From Arthrobacter glacialis (lineage in GTDB: Bacteria; Actinomycetota; Actinomycetes; Actinomycetales; Micrococcaceae): 64,000 bases of DNA. Numbering within the stretch: position 1 is the stretch's first letter; the number at the start of each line of letters is the position of its first letter. The position numbers and the translations under genes are program-made. Below the pieces are notes generated by a model, which ran no database searches, had not been told where the DNA came from, and saw only the letters and a list, made by a program, of their open reading frames with translations. Shown in pieces: positions 1 through 9,142 of this stretch. Where the stretch lies: positions 62,001-126,000 of the forward strand of contig NZ_PPXC01000011.1 in NCBI RefSeq assembly GCF_002909445.1. The letters run 5' to 3'.

Positions 1-8
1 AGCGCAAA

Positions 9-356
9 ATGGTGGTATTACGCCACGAAATTGGCGATGTCCTGCGAGATGTACGTCAACGCCAAGGCCGCACTCTGCGCGAAGTCTCACATAATGCGCG
101 CGTTTCACTGGGCTATTTGAGTGAAGTGGAACGTGGACAAAAGGAAGCATCGAGCGAGCTGTTGTCCTCAATCTGCTCAGCCCTTGAAGTACCGTTGTCG
201 ATCATGCTCCGTGAAGTGAGCGACCGTTTGGCCATTGCCGAAGGCGTGGCCGTCCCGGACACTGTTCCCCAGGAATTCTCGGCCCGCTACGGCCGGGACC
301 TGAATCAGGAACTCTCCGAGGAATTGAGCAAGGGCCTCGTGTCCAACTCCTACTAG
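9..356 (+). CDS. clgR: XRE-family regulator, ClgR-like
   Basis: A 115-residue DNA-binding protein. Residues about 8-65 form a Cro/CI-type helix-turn-helix ([26 protein letters not shown]), followed by a variable tail. Sequence and position just upstream of DUF3046 and recA match actinobacterial ClgR (Rv2745c type), known to activate clp protease and other stress genes. The ATG lies only 8 bases from the window edge, so the promoter and ribosome binding site cannot be seen, but the N-terminus agrees with the family as I recall it. Its targets here are inferred from the family. It could be another small XRE regulator, but the match through the recognition helix is good. Confidence 0.8.
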   Translation: MVVLRHEIGDVLRDVRQRQGRTLREVSHNARVSLGYLSEVERGQKEASSELLSSICSALEVPLSIMLREVSDRLAIAEGVAVPDTVPQEFSARYGRDLNQELSEELSKGLVSNSY

Positions 357-404
357 AGCTGACTGCGTGGCCCCAAGGTTCCCTTGAAGGCCGCCAGCGC
401 AATA

Positions 405-441
405 AAGAACTGGACTCCACCAACGGTGGGGTCCAGTTCTT
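405..441. terminator. Bidirectional hairpin between clgR and marR-like gene
   Basis: A 17-bp stem (405-421 with 425-441, one G-U) closes a 3-base loop between two convergent genes. A-rich sequence lies on the left and TTAATTG on the right, so it can terminate on both strands. Confidence 0.75.
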
Positions 442-474
442 AATTGCCCGGTCGCGGACCTCGCCCAGCGGGGT

Positions 475-942
475 TTAGTTGAGGTATTCGTCGTTGAGTT
501 TGGTCAAGGATGCTGCCAGGACGCTCAGCTCCGCCTCATCCCAGTGGCTGAGGCGTGCATGAAACGACTCTTGGCGCCTGGCCTGCACCGCAATGAGCTT
601 CTCCCGGCCGCCTTCGGTGAGGTCGATGAGCTGGGCCCGGCCGTCCCCGGGGTCGGCCTCCTTGTGGACAAGCCCCAATTTCTGCAGGAATGTTATCTGC
701 CGGCTCACGGATGGTTTGCCCACACCAATGCACTTGGCAAGCTCCGTCAGCCGCATGGCGCCCTGGTGGAGCAACACTGACAACAACCCATAGGCTGCCG
801 GTTCCATGTCCGGATGAACGCTGCGTGTGAGTTCCTGATTGATGGCCCGTGCCCGGCGCCACAACAAGCTCAACTGGATATCCAAGGACTCCATGGCCAC
901 TGCCTTGCCAGGGCTCAAACGCGACTGTTCGGGTGTTCTCAT
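475..942 (-). CDS. MarR-family transcriptional regulator
   Basis: A 155-residue winged-helix regulator. The central part (about 60-125: LLHQGAMRLTELAKCIGVGKPSVSRQITFLQKLGLV, then the wing ADPGDGRAQLIDLTEGG) is typical MarR. The family acts as dimers on short palindromes and often answers phenolic or oxidant ligands; the ligand here is unknown. The ATG at 942 is favoured because TAGACT lies 6 bases upstream with no ribosome binding site, the layout of a leaderless mRNA. An internal ATG at 894 is the alternative. No obvious neighbouring target gene is divergent to it, as DUF3046 starts 70 bases away on the other strand. Confidence 0.85.
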   Translation of the reverse strand: MRTPEQSRLSPGKAVAMESLDIQLSLLWRRARAINQELTRSVHPDMEPAAYGLLSVLLHQGAMRLTELAKCIGVGKPSVSRQITFLQKLGLVHKEADPGDGRAQLIDLTEGGREKLIAVQARRQESFHARLSHWDEAELSVLAASLTKLNDEYLN

Positions 943-1012
943 GCTGCAAGTCTAAGCGCAGGGCCCGCGGCGGCCCGTCTGTCCGGCCCGCCAGCCATGC
1001 GAGAATGGGGGA

Positions 1013-1234
1013 GTGCGAGTAAGCGAGTTTTGGCGATTGATGGATGAGGAATTCAGCCCCTCATATTCACGGGTTTTGGCCAGGGACCTGGTGCTCAGCG
1101 GCGTGGGCGGAAATACGGCCATGGTGGCCCTGCGCGCGGGGTTTGAGCCACGGGAGATCTGGCTGGAGGTATGCAAGATCCAGGACGTCCCGCCGTCGAG
1201 GTGGCTGGGCCGGGACATTGCGCTCAAGGACTGA
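1013..1234 (+). CDS. DUF3046 family protein
   Basis: A 73-residue protein (start MRVSEFWRLMDEEF, end WLGRDIALKD) of the DUF3046 family, which is found almost only in actinobacteria, usually directly upstream of recA as here. Function is unknown. The GTG start at 1013 is preceded by GGGGGA immediately upstream; a GAGAAT -10-like hexamer 6 bases before the start also allows a leaderless reading. Frequent linkage to recA-recX suggests, but does not show, a link with recombination. Confidence 0.85.
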   Translation: MRVSEFWRLMDEEFSPSYSRVLARDLVLSGVGGNTAMVALRAGFEPREIWLEVCKIQDVPPSRWLGRDIALKD

Positions 1235-1597
1235 GCGCCCCGCCTGTTCCGCGGCACCATCACTAGAACAGAGAATTGACGACGCGCCGCTGATTTTCGA
1301 GTTTCCGTTCGAATTTCTATTCGATTAGCTCTATACTGGTGGTAGTGCTCTGAGCTGTGGGGAATCAAAAAAAGTTCTCCACAATTTTCGGCACAGGACG
1401 CTGTAGGAACAGACAATGTCAGTGCCTTGAACTAGCGTTTAAGTATCGGAAGAGCCTGCAGGGCCGCTCCGCCAACAGGGCGCCGGGAAACCGGCCAAAA
1501 TTGTATGAGCAATGCATCAGACCACTCACTGTGCACTGGGCCAACGGCGCAGATGCATGGAGCCGGAAACGGCACATAGGAAAGACCGAGGTGAATC
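1235..1597 (+). promoter_or_regulatory. recA control region: LexA-like dyad plus RecA-independent promoter
   Basis: This 363-base gap has no gene. At 1309-1324 is a perfect 6-4-6 dyad, TCGAATTTCTATTCGA, close to the actinobacterial LexA box TCGAAC-N4-GTTCGA. It overlaps a weaker one at 1297-1312 (TCGAGT-TTCC-GTTCGA). A TATACT -10 at 1332-1337 puts the dyad over the -35 region. Downstream, 1416-1438 reads ATGTCAGTG, 8 bases, TAGCGT, matching the mycobacterial RecA-NDp/PafBC promoter (TTGTCRGTG-N8-TANNNT). recA thus appears to have two damage-responsive promoters. Confidence 0.7.
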
Positions 1598-2650
1598 ATG
1601 GCCGCTCCCGCAGACCGTGAAAAAGCGCTGGCAGCAGCACTGGCCCAGATTGACAAGCAGTACGGCAAGGGTTCAATCATGCGCTTGGGTGACGACGTCC
1701 GCGCACCCATTGAAGTGATCCCCACCGGGTCCATCGCCTTGGACGTGGCCCTGGGCATTGGCGGACTGCCGCGCGGACGCGTCGTGGAGATTTACGGGCC
1801 TGAGTCCTCCGGTAAAACCACGCTTGCCCTGCACGCTGTTGCCAGTGCCCAGAAGCTCGGCGGAATTGCTGCGTTCATTGACGCCGAGCACGCGCTGGAC
1901 CCTGACTATGCAGCCAAGCTGGGTGTGGATGTTGACGCACTCCTGGTCTCCCAGCCGGACACCGGTGAGCAGGCACTGGAGATCATGGACATGTTGATCG
2001 GTTCGGGCTCCTTGGATGTCATTGTCATTGACTCCGTGGCGGCTTTGGTGCCGCGTGCGGAAATTGAAGGCGATATGGGTGACAGCCACGTAGGCCTGCA
2101 GGCTCGCCTCATGAGCCAGGCCTTGCGTAAGATCACCGGCCGCCTGAGCCAGACCAAGACGACAGCGATCTTCATCAACCAGCTGCGTGAAAAGATTGGT
2201 GTCTTCTTCGGCAGTCCGGAAACCACTACCGGTGGCAAGGCGTTGAAGTTCTACGCCTCAGTTCGCCTTGATATTCGCCGTATCCAGACCCTGAAGGAAG
2301 GCGCGGATGCTGTTGGCAACCGCACCAAGGTCAAGGTTGTCAAGAATAAGATGGCCCCGCCCTTCAAGATTGCCGAATTCGACATCATCTATGGTGTTGG
2401 AATTTCGCGTGAGGGCGGCATCATCGACATGGGTGTTGAGCATGGCATCGTCCGCAAGTCCGGCTCCTGGTACACCTACGACGGCGACCAGCTGGGGCAG
2501 GGCATGGAGAACTCCAGGCGTTTCCTGAAGGATAATCCTGAGCTGGCCGATGAACTGGAACGCTTGATCAAGGCCAAGCTGGGTGTGGGTGTCATTGCTG
2601 AAGCCGAAGAGCCCGCAACGCCCAAGCTCAAGGCTGTTGACGGCTTCTAG
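1598..2650 (+). CDS. recA: RecA recombinase
   Basis: A 350-residue RecA of normal length. It forms ATP-dependent filaments on single-stranded DNA, catalyses strand exchange and triggers LexA self-cleavage. Visible: Walker A GPESSGKT (67-74), the catalytic Glu in [10 protein letters not shown] (E97), Walker [13 protein letters not shown] (about 139-150) and the DNA-binding loop region through [25 protein letters not shown] 1598 follows GAGGTG at a good distance. No intein is present, unlike some mycobacterial RecA proteins. recX follows 9 bases later. Control is described under the upstream regulatory region. Confidence 0.99.
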   Translation: MAAPADREKALAAALAQIDKQYGKGSIMRLGDDVRAPIEVIPTGSIALDVALGIGGLPRGRVVEIYGPESSGKTTLALHAVASAQKLGGIAAFIDAEHALDPDYAAKLGVDVDALLVSQPDTGEQALEIMDMLIGSGSLDVIVIDSVAALVPRAEIEGDMGDSHVGLQARLMSQALRKITGRLSQTKTTAIFINQLREKIGVFFGSPETTTGGKALKFYASVRLDIRRIQTLKEGADAVGNRTKVKVVKNKMAPPFKIAEFDIIYGVGISREGGIIDMGVEHGIVRKSGSWYTYDGDQLGQGMENSRRFLKDNPELADELERLIKAKLGVGVIAEAEEPATPKLKAVDGF

Positions 2651-2659
2651 GGGCACCTG

Positions 2660-3187
2660 GTGAACAACGCCCGTCGCGCGCCGGAACTGGATCCCGATGC
2701 CAACCCGGCATCGGTGGCCAGGGCCATTGTGCTGCGCCAGCTTACCAATTCACCCAAGAGCCGCTTTCAGCTCAGTCAGAAGCTCGCCGAACGCCACATC
2801 CCGGAGGATGTGGCGGAGGCGGTGCTGGACAGATTTGTTGAGGTCAAGCTTATTGACGACGCCGAATTTGCCATGCTCTGGGTGCGCAGCAGATCAATGT
2901 ACAAGTCACTGTCCCGGAGCGCGCTCCAACGCGAATTAGCGGAGAAGGGCATCGCCGAGGATGTGGCTCAGGAGGCGCTGGAGCAGATTGATCCAGACAC
3001 CGAACGCGACCAGGCCAAGGAGCTGGTCCGGCGCAAGCTCAAGGGATCCCTTGACCTGAGCGAGCGCTCCGAGCGGGACAAGTACACACGGCGGTGGGTT
3101 GCCATGCTGGCCAGGAAGGGATTCAGCCCGTCGCTGGCGTTTGCCATCGTTGCCGAGGTCATTGATGAGAGCTTTCTGGACGACTAG
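2660..3187 (+). CDS. recX: RecX regulatory protein
   Basis: A 175-residue, charged, helical protein with the repeated three-helix RecX pattern (SRFQLSQKLAERHIPEDVAEAVLDRF; SLSRSALQRELAEKGIAEDVAQEAL; WVAMLARKGFSPSLAFAIVAEV). RecX modulates RecA filament activity. Start is GTG 2660 with AGGGG six bases upstream, 9 bases after the recA stop, so the two are co-transcribed. Length and gene order are usual for actinobacteria. Confidence 0.95.
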   Translation: MNNARRAPELDPDANPASVARAIVLRQLTNSPKSRFQLSQKLAERHIPEDVAEAVLDRFVEVKLIDDAEFAMLWVRSRSMYKSLSRSALQRELAEKGIAEDVAQEALEQIDPDTERDQAKELVRRKLKGSLDLSERSERDKYTRRWVAMLARKGFSPSLAFAIVAEVIDESFLDD

Positions 3188-3192
3188 GGCCC

Positions 3193-3247
3193 GGCGCTTT
3201 GGGCGGGTGCCGGAGTCTTGAATGGCACCGGCACCGCGCCCAGCGCC
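3193..3247. terminator. GC-rich hairpin after recA-recX
   Basis: Imperfect inverted repeat, 3193-3213 against 3228-3247, immediately after the recX stop codon. No T tract, so it may be an attenuator or weak terminator. Confidence 0.5.
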
Positions 3248-3270
3248 GGCACCGGCTATGCTAGCGGCAT

Positions 3271-4578
3271 ATGAGTAAGCACCTGCTCCGAGTTCCCCGC
3301 TTCCTGGCCGTCTCTGCGACGGCCGGGATTTTGCTGTTATCGTGCGTCACGGCGCTGCCGGCGCAGGCCGACGATGCCCCGCCGGGAGGATTCCCGAGTT
3401 GGAGCGATGTTGAGAACGCCAAGGGCAACGCCACAGCCACGGCCACCGAGGTGGCCAAAATTTCGCAGTTGTTGGACGGGCTTGAAAGCGAAGCCGGCGA
3501 GCTGGGCACAGCCGCCGTCAAGTCCGGCTCCGATTTTGCTCTCACCCAGCAAAAACTTGATGCTGCCACAGCCGAAGTCGGCGTCCTGGGTGCGCAGGCC
3601 ACGCGTGCCGCCGAGGAAGCTGCAAAGTACAAGAAAGACGCAGTTGCCGTCGCGGTGCAAAGCTACAAGAGCGGCGGAGCAGGACTGGGCATGGTTGCCA
3701 CCATCTCGGCCTTGGAATCCGCCGAATCCCTCAATGGCATGGACATGATGCATCAGGTGGGTGAGAAAGCGGCACTCAAGCAAATTCGTGCCACGGAATC
3801 CGCTGCCGCAGCCACAGCCCTTGAAGCAACCCGAAAAAATGCCCAGGACGCGCAGAACCAGCTGACGTTTGCCGCGGAGAACGCCCGGGATGCAGCCGTG
3901 GCGGCCCAGACCGCGGTAACCAAGCAACTCGATGCCAAGAAGGCCCAAAGCACCACCCTGATTGCCCAATTGGCCTCACTGAACAACACCTCCGCATCCA
4001 TCGAAAAGGAGTTCCGGGACGGTCAGGATGCGCTGGCCGCCTACAACCTGGCCCAGGCGGCGAAACGTGAGGCCGCTGCCGAGGCTGCCCGTCGCGCTGC
4101 CGCACTGAATCCGCAGCCCGTTGCCCCCAATCCGGCACCGAATCCTGGCGCAGCGAATCCTGCCCCGAACCCCGCGAATCCCGCGAAGCCTGCGCCCGTG
4201 GATCCGGACCCCGATGACGGGTACATCCCCGTGGACGTGCTGCTCCCGAACATTCCAGGTGGCGCCGTTAACGATCCAGCGGGAGCAAAGGCCTACGCCT
4301 CCTCGCGGCTGGGCGCTTATGGGTGGGCGCCCAGCCAGTTCCAATGCCTGGTGCAGCTGTGGGAACGCGAATCCAATTGGCGCACCAATGCCACCAACCC
4401 CTACAGCGGGGCCTATGGCATTGCCCAATCACTGCCGCCGAGCAAGTACGCCTCCGCCGGTGCGGACTGGTTGACCAACTATCGGACGCAGATCAACTGG
4501 GGTCTGGGCTACATTCAAAACCGCTACGGGTCGCCGTGTGGAGCCTGGGGCCATTCCCAGTCCGTGGGCTGGTACTAA
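3271..4578 (+). CDS. Secreted coiled-coil protein with C-terminal transglycosylase-like domain
   Basis: 435 residues. A signal peptide (about 1-34, ending LPAQA-DD), a long Ala-rich coiled coil (about 40-270), a Pro/Asn/Ala linker (about 275-315, repeated NPAPNP) and a C-terminal domain (about 330-435) with WERESNWRTNATNPYSGAYGIAQSLPPSKYAS and WGLGYIQNRYGSPCGAW. That last part resembles lytic-transglycosylase or aggregation-promoting-factor ends, with the Glu in WERESNW as likely catalytic residue. It probably remodels peptidoglycan outside the cell. TATGCT lies 8 bases before the ATG and no ribosome binding site is seen, suggesting a near-leaderless mRNA. Confidence 0.8.
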   Translation: MSKHLLRVPRFLAVSATAGILLLSCVTALPAQADDAPPGGFPSWSDVENAKGNATATATEVAKISQLLDGLESEAGELGTAAVKSGSDFALTQQKLDAATAEVGVLGAQATRAAEEAAKYKKDAVAVAVQSYKSGGAGLGMVATISALESAESLNGMDMMHQVGEKAALKQIRATESAAAATALEATRKNAQDAQNQLTFAAENARDAAVAAQTAVTKQLDAKKAQSTTLIAQLASLNNTSASIEKEFRDGQDALAAYNLAQAAKREAAAEAARRAAALNPQPVAPNPAPNPGAANPAPNPANPAKPAPVDPDPDDGYIPVDVLLPNIPGGAVNDPAGAKAYASSRLGAYGWAPSQFQCLVQLWERESNWRTNATNPYSGAYGIAQSLPPSKYASAGADWLTNYRTQINWGLGYIQNRYGSPCGAWGHSQSVGWY

Positions 4579-4592
4579 AGGCGTATTTCCGG

Positions 4593-4660
4593 CTTGCTGG
4601 CGGTTTGGCGGCTTGTGTGCGGTTGTTGAACCGCACACAAGTCGCCAAACCGCCAGCAAG
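4593..4660. repeat. Long palindrome (family C)
   Basis: 32-base arms (4593-4624 and 4629-4660) with one mismatch and a 4-base loop; arm begins CTTGCTGGCGGTTTGGCGGC. It lies 14 bases after a stop codon, between two genes on the same strand, and could act as a terminator although it lacks a T tract. Only one copy is seen here. Confidence 0.85.
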
Positions 4661-4735
4661 GCGTTGTCCGGAGATCTGGGCCGTGTCACGGTGGCTGTTT
4701 AGCGGATAGCAAGGGGTAGGTCTTAAGCTGTTCTG

Positions 4736-6346
4736 GTGAGCCTGACCCAAAACAGCGTTGATTCTTCCGCCCCCACAAGCAACACAGCCAACACCGCCGT
4801 CGAGAGTGCAACCGACGCTGCCGGACACCCCCGGACCTACCAGGTGCGCACTTACGGCTGCCAAATGAACGTCCATGACTCCGAGCGCATGGCCGGGTTG
4901 CTGGAAACTGCCGGTCTGGTGGCTGTGGAGGAAGCCGGACCGGGGCGAATTCTTGACGCCAACGGTGACGCGGTGCCTGACGTAGTGGTGTTCAACACTT
5001 GTGCAGTGCGTGAAAACGCCGACAACAAGCTCTACGGCAACTTGGGCATGTTGGCCCACATCAAGGAGATCAACCCGGGCATGCAAATCGCCGTGGGCGG
5101 CTGCTTGGCTCAGAAGGACCGGGACACCATCCAAAAGCGTGCCCCGTGGGTTGATGTGGTGTTTGGCACCCACAATGTGGGCGCGCTGCCAGTGCTGCTG
5201 GAGCGGGCACGCCACAACGCCGACGCAGAAATGGAGATCCTGGAGTCGCTGGAAGTTTTCCCTTCAACCCTCCCTACCAGGCGCGACGCCGTTTACTCCG
5301 GATGGGTGAGCATCTCTGTGGGCTGCAACAACACCTGCACTTTCTGCATTGTGCCGTCCCTGCGCGGCAAGGAACGTGACCGCCGTCCGGGCGAAATCCT
5401 TGCCGAGGTTCAGGCGTTGGTGGACGACGGCGCCATTGAGGTGACGCTGTTGGGCCAGAACGTGAATTCCTACGGTGTTGAATTTGGCGATCGGCTGGCA
5501 TTTGGCAAGCTGCTGCGCGCCTGCGGGCAGATCAAGGGTTTGGAGCGTCTCCGCTTCACCAGCCCGCACCCGGCGGCCTTCACCGACGACGTCATTGCCG
5601 CCATGGCGGCAACACCCAACGTCATGCCCCAGCTGCATATGCCCCTGCAGTCGGGCTCGGACAAGGTTCTCAAGGACATGCGCCGTTCCTACCGCTCGGC
5701 AAAGTTCCTGGGCATTTTGGACAAGGTCCGCGACCAAATACCCAACGCGGCCATCTCCACTGACATAATTGTTGGCTTCCCCGGCGAGACGGAAGAGGAT
5801 TTCTTGGCAACGCTGGATGTGGTGGAGAAGTCACGTTTTGCCACGGCGTTCACATACCAGTACTCACAGCGGCCCGGCACCCCAGCGGCAGACCTTCCCG
5901 ACCAGCTGCCCAAGGAAGTCGTCCAGGAACGCTTCCTGCGACTCACAGCCTTGCAGGACAGGATTTCTGCCGAGGAAAATGCTGCCCAGATTGGCCGCGA
6001 GGTGGAGGTCATGGTGACCGCCACCTCCGGTCGCAAAGCTGCCCAGACCAACCGACTCTCCGGCCGTGCAAAAGATCAGCGCCTGGTCCACTTCAGCGTT
6101 CCCGAAGGGGCGCCAACACCCCGCCCCGGGGATCTTGTCACCGTCACCATCACCGCGGCTGCTTCGTTCCATGTGGTGGCCGACCCCGCAACAGCTGCCG
6201 ACTACTCCCTGCGCCGTTCGCGCGCAGGGGATGCTTGGGACCTGGCCCAGGCTGAGTCCTGCGGTGTTCCCACGCCAGGAGCGGCCAGCGGCGCCCGGCC
6301 CAAGGTCAGCTTGGGCATGCCGTCCCTGCAGGTTCGCACAGCGTGA
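4736..6346 (+). CDS. miaB: tRNA-2-methylthio-N6-dimethylallyladenosine synthase
   Basis: 536-residue radical SAM methylthiotransferase that converts i6A37 to ms2i6A37 in tRNAs reading codons starting with U. N-terminal MTTase domain holds the first cluster cysteines ([17 protein letters not shown]). The radical SAM triad is CNNTCTFC (Cys about 198, 202, 205). A TRAM-like region follows, and a C-terminal extension of some 70 residues ends in QVRTA. Start GTG 4736 has TAAGCT six bases upstream and no close ribosome binding site, so a leaderless mRNA is likely. It overlaps miaA by 4 bases (GTGA), making the two tRNA A37 enzymes translationally coupled. Confidence 0.97.
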   Translation: MSLTQNSVDSSAPTSNTANTAVESATDAAGHPRTYQVRTYGCQMNVHDSERMAGLLETAGLVAVEEAGPGRILDANGDAVPDVVVFNTCAVRENADNKLYGNLGMLAHIKEINPGMQIAVGGCLAQKDRDTIQKRAPWVDVVFGTHNVGALPVLLERARHNADAEMEILESLEVFPSTLPTRRDAVYSGWVSISVGCNNTCTFCIVPSLRGKERDRRPGEILAEVQALVDDGAIEVTLLGQNVNSYGVEFGDRLAFGKLLRACGQIKGLERLRFTSPHPAAFTDDVIAAMAATPNVMPQLHMPLQSGSDKVLKDMRRSYRSAKFLGILDKVRDQIPNAAISTDIIVGFPGETEEDFLATLDVVEKSRFATAFTYQYSQRPGTPAADLPDQLPKEVVQERFLRLTALQDRISAEENAAQIGREVEVMVTATSGRKAAQTNRLSGRAKDQRLVHFSVPEGAPTPRPGDLVTVTITAAASFHVVADPATAADYSLRRSRAGDAWDLAQAESCGVPTPGAASGARPKVSLGMPSLQVRTA

Positions 6347-7266
6347 ACGTGAACGCAGCAGCGTTGCCGGTTGTCGCCGTCGTCGGCCCAACAGGTTCGG
6401 GGAAGTCCGAGCTGGCCCTGCAGTTGGCCGAACGCTTTGACGGGGAGGCCATCAACGCCGATTCCATGCAGTTCTACCGGGGCATGAACATTGGCACCGC
6501 GAAACTGCCGTTGGAGCAGCGCCGCGGGATTCCGCACCATCTGATGGATTTTTTGACGGTGCGTGAAGACACCACCGTGGCTACTTTTCAGGACCTGGCC
6601 CGGGCAGCCATTGCCGATGTCCGCTCCCGCGGCAAACTGCCTATTCTGGTGGGCGGATCCGGGCTTTATGTTCGGGCAGCCCTGGATGTGCTGGAATTCC
6701 CCGGCACCGACCCTGCTGTGCGGTCGGCGTTGGAGGCGGAACTGGAACGTACGGGCCTGGCCATGCTGGCCGCCCGACTCGCTACGGTGGATCCCATCTC
6801 CGCAGCGCGCATCAGCGACGCCAAACGGGTGGTGCGGGCCTTGGAAGTCCATGAGCTGACGGGCCGGCCGTTTAGTTCGTTCATGCCCGAGCGTGAGTAC
6901 TTTTCGCCGGCCGTGCAGATCGGTCTCAATGGCGACCGCGCCGAACTCCATCAGCGCCTTGCCAGCCGTGTCCACGGCATGGTTGCCGAGGGCCTGCTCA
7001 ATGAGGTTCAAGCACTCATTCCACAAGGGCTGCGTGAGGGGCGCACTGCCCACAAAGCGCTGGGCTACCAGCAGTTCCTGCAGGTCCTAGACGGCGACTC
7101 CTCGGTGGCTGCGGCCAGCGAGGAAACCATTGTGGCAACACGGCAATTTGCCCGCCGCCAGCTGACCTGGTTCCGGGCCGATCCCCGCGTCCAGTGGCTG
7201 GATTGGGCCCAGACGGACTTGGGCACGGCCGCGGCCCAGCTAGTGGTCCGGACCATTCAGGGCTGA
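6343..7266 (+). CDS. miaA: tRNA dimethylallyltransferase
   Basis: 307 residues. It adds the dimethylallyl group to A37 of tRNA, supplying the substrate of MiaB. Visible: P-loop [10 protein letters not shown] (about 15-24), the [17 protein letters not shown] motif, FFLTV-like substrate region (HHLMDFLTV), [11 protein letters not shown], and the C-terminal [20 protein letters not shown] start overlaps the miaB stop as GTGA, so it depends on miaB translation. Confidence 0.97.
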   Translation: MNVNAAALPVVAVVGPTGSGKSELALQLAERFDGEAINADSMQFYRGMNIGTAKLPLEQRRGIPHHLMDFLTVREDTTVATFQDLARAAIADVRSRGKLPILVGGSGLYVRAALDVLEFPGTDPAVRSALEAELERTGLAMLAARLATVDPISAARISDAKRVVRALEVHELTGRPFSSFMPEREYFSPAVQIGLNGDRAELHQRLASRVHGMVAEGLLNEVQALIPQGLREGRTAHKALGYQQFLQVLDGDSSVAAASEETIVATRQFARRQLTWFRADPRVQWLDWAQTDLGTAAAQLVVRTIQG

Positions 7267-7328
7267 TCGGCTTCGGCGGTGTACGCCTTTTGTTCGGCGC
7301 GGAACGCAAGGTGCTTTAGTCTTAATCC

Positions 7329-8261
7329 ATGACTGAAGCCACCACTTCCCTGACAGGCATGCGCTTTTCCAAAGGCCATGGAACCGGCAACGACTTTGTC
7401 TTGATGGCCGATCCCGACGGCTTGCGCGAACTCACACCGGAGCAGATTGCCGTACTGTGCGATCGCCACCGCGGGATTGGTGGCGACGGATTGATCCGTG
7501 CCGTGCGGTCCAAGCATGTCAGCGAAGGCGCCGCACTGTTGGCCGCCCACCCGGACGCCGAGTGGTTCATGGACTACAACAACGGTGATGGGACGCGCTC
7601 GGAAATGTGCGGCAACGGGGTGCGCGTCTTTGTCCATTTCCTGCTGTCCCAAGGCCTTGTGACCCTGGCGCCTGGCGAAGAGCTCACCATTGGCACCCGG
7701 GCCGGCATCAAAGTGGTGTCGCGGACCGCCAACGGATACCGGGTGGACATGGGTCCCTGGGACTTCATTTTTCCCGAGCAAGCAGCACAAGGCGGCTCCG
7801 ATTCCGTGGTGTCCGCTGCAGGCCTGGAAGTGGACCGCCCGGCTCTTTCCATCAACATGGGCAATCCGCACACCGTGGTGGCTCTGGCAGACTTGAGCGA
7901 GCTGGCCGGCACCAAACTCGGCGAGGCCCCGATAGTTGTCCCGGCACCCCCGTACGGAACCAACGTTGAGTTTGTGGTGCCGGCCGAGCCCTTGGTGAGG
8001 GACGACGTCGGACACATCAGCATGCGCGTCCACGAGCGTGGGGTGGGGGAGACGTTCTCCTGTGGCACGGGAGCGTGCGCGGCCGCCGCAGCCATCCGGT
8101 TCTGGGCAGGCGCCGAGGCCCCCGACGTCTGGACGGTTGCGGTGCCCGGCGGCGAGGTGGGAGTGCGGTTCTTCCCCGGCGCCGAGGGCAGAGAGCATGT
8201 TGAACTGAGCGGCCCAGCCGTGATCGTCGCCGAGGGCGTCATCGCGGACGGCATGGGCTAA
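7329..8261 (+). CDS. dapF: Diaminopimelate epimerase
   Basis: 310 residues. Converts LL- to meso-diaminopimelate for lysine and for peptidoglycan. Both catalytic cysteines are visible, in MCGNGVRVF (about residue 94) and SCGTGACAAA (about 245), the pair that act as acid and base across the two pseudo-symmetric halves. The N-terminal FSKGHGTGNDFVLM is typical. Start ATG 7329 has TTTAGT eight bases upstream and no clear ribosome binding site. 62 bases separate it from miaA, so it may have its own promoter. In many actinobacteria it lies beside miaA and hflX, as here. Confidence 0.97.
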   Translation: MTEATTSLTGMRFSKGHGTGNDFVLMADPDGLRELTPEQIAVLCDRHRGIGGDGLIRAVRSKHVSEGAALLAAHPDAEWFMDYNNGDGTRSEMCGNGVRVFVHFLLSQGLVTLAPGEELTIGTRAGIKVVSRTANGYRVDMGPWDFIFPEQAAQGGSDSVVSAAGLEVDRPALSINMGNPHTVVALADLSELAGTKLGEAPIVVPAPPYGTNVEFVVPAEPLVRDDVGHISMRVHERGVGETFSCGTGACAAAAAIRFWAGAEAPDVWTVAVPGGEVGVRFFPGAEGREHVELSGPAVIVAEGVIADGMG

Positions 8262-8288
8262 GGCCCTCCCGCAAGCAGCAGCACTCAA

Positions 8289-8327
8289 CGAAAGAGGCCG
8301 TGCCCATCATGGGCGCGGCCTCTTTCG
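8289..8327. terminator. Bidirectional terminator after dapF
   Basis: Near-perfect stem 8289-8305 with 8311-8327 around ATCAT; arms carry GAAAGAGG and CCTCTTTC so A/T runs flank both sides. It separates convergent dapF and the methyltransferase gene. Confidence 0.85.
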
Positions 8328-8345
8328 TGCAACAGCGTTTTGGAA

Positions 8346-8990
8346 CTACGGATTGGTGCGGGTAACCCGCAGAATTCTGAACGCCTTGTTGGTCGAGTCA
8401 CGGGCCACGGTGAATCCGGCGTCGGGGAACTGTTCGGTGAGCTCGGTGGTCAGCCAACGCTGCAAGGAGTCCGAACCCAAGTTCTTTTGAACCACCAAGT
8501 AGGCGATGCCATTGTGTGCCAAGCGGGGAAGCCACATCAGCAGAATGGAATGGAGCTCCGACTTGCCCACGCGGATGGGCGGGTTGGACCAGATGGTGTT
8601 GAAGCGCACATCCGGATCAACGGCCTCCGGGGTGGAGGCGTGGACGTTGCCCAGGTCAAGAGACTTGGCGTTGTCATTGGTCAGCTCGATGGAGCGCTCA
8701 TTGACGTCAACGGCGTAGATGGTTGCTTCGGGGGAGTGCAGTGCAAGGCTCAAGGCGATGGGGCCCCAGCCGCAGCCAATGTCCAGCAAGTTCCCTTCCG
8801 TGGCGGGCGGCGGCGCCTCGGAGAGCAAAATGGTGGTGCCCTTGTCCACTCCGTCCGGGCTGAAAATTCCCCCGGCTGTTTGTAGTTGACGTTTTTCGCC
8901 GGCCAACACCACGCTGAGGGGTCGCCGCTTCATCGGAGTTGACGGTTGTGAACTGAAATAGTGCTCTGCACCCTGAGTACCCATAGTCAT
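8346..8990 (-). CDS. Class I SAM methyltransferase, RsmC-like
   Basis: 214 residues. SAM-binding motif I LLDIGCGWGPIALSLAL (about 69-85), acidic motif IYAVDVNERS, and the catalytic SNPPIRVG (motif IV, NPPx) typical of RsmC/RlmG-type guanine N2 methyltransferases of rRNA. It contains only the catalytic half of E. coli RsmC, as usual in actinobacteria, where such genes are mostly annotated simply as methyltransferases. Start may be ATG 8990 or the in-frame ATG at 8984; TAATCT lies just upstream of both. The exact RNA target cannot be told from sequence. Confidence 0.88.
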   Translation of the reverse strand: MTMGTQGAEHYFSSQPSTPMKRRPLSVVLAGEKRQLQTAGGIFSPDGVDKGTTILLSEAPPPATEGNLLDIGCGWGPIALSLALHSPEATIYAVDVNERSIELTNDNAKSLDLGNVHASTPEAVDPDVRFNTIWSNPPIRVGKSELHSILLMWLPRLAHNGIAYLVVQKNLGSDSLQRWLTTELTEQFPDAGFTVARDSTNKAFRILRVTRTNP

Positions 8991-9142
8991 GCAAGATTAG
9001 TGCGAATTCGCGAGATTGTGAATCTAGGCGCGCCTAAGCGCCGTCGGGAGCGGGAAGCGGCTTATCCACAAGCTCTGGGCTGAAAAGGTGTGAGTGTGGG
9101 CGGCCGCGACTAAGATTGAAGATAAGCGTCTATGAGGAGAAT

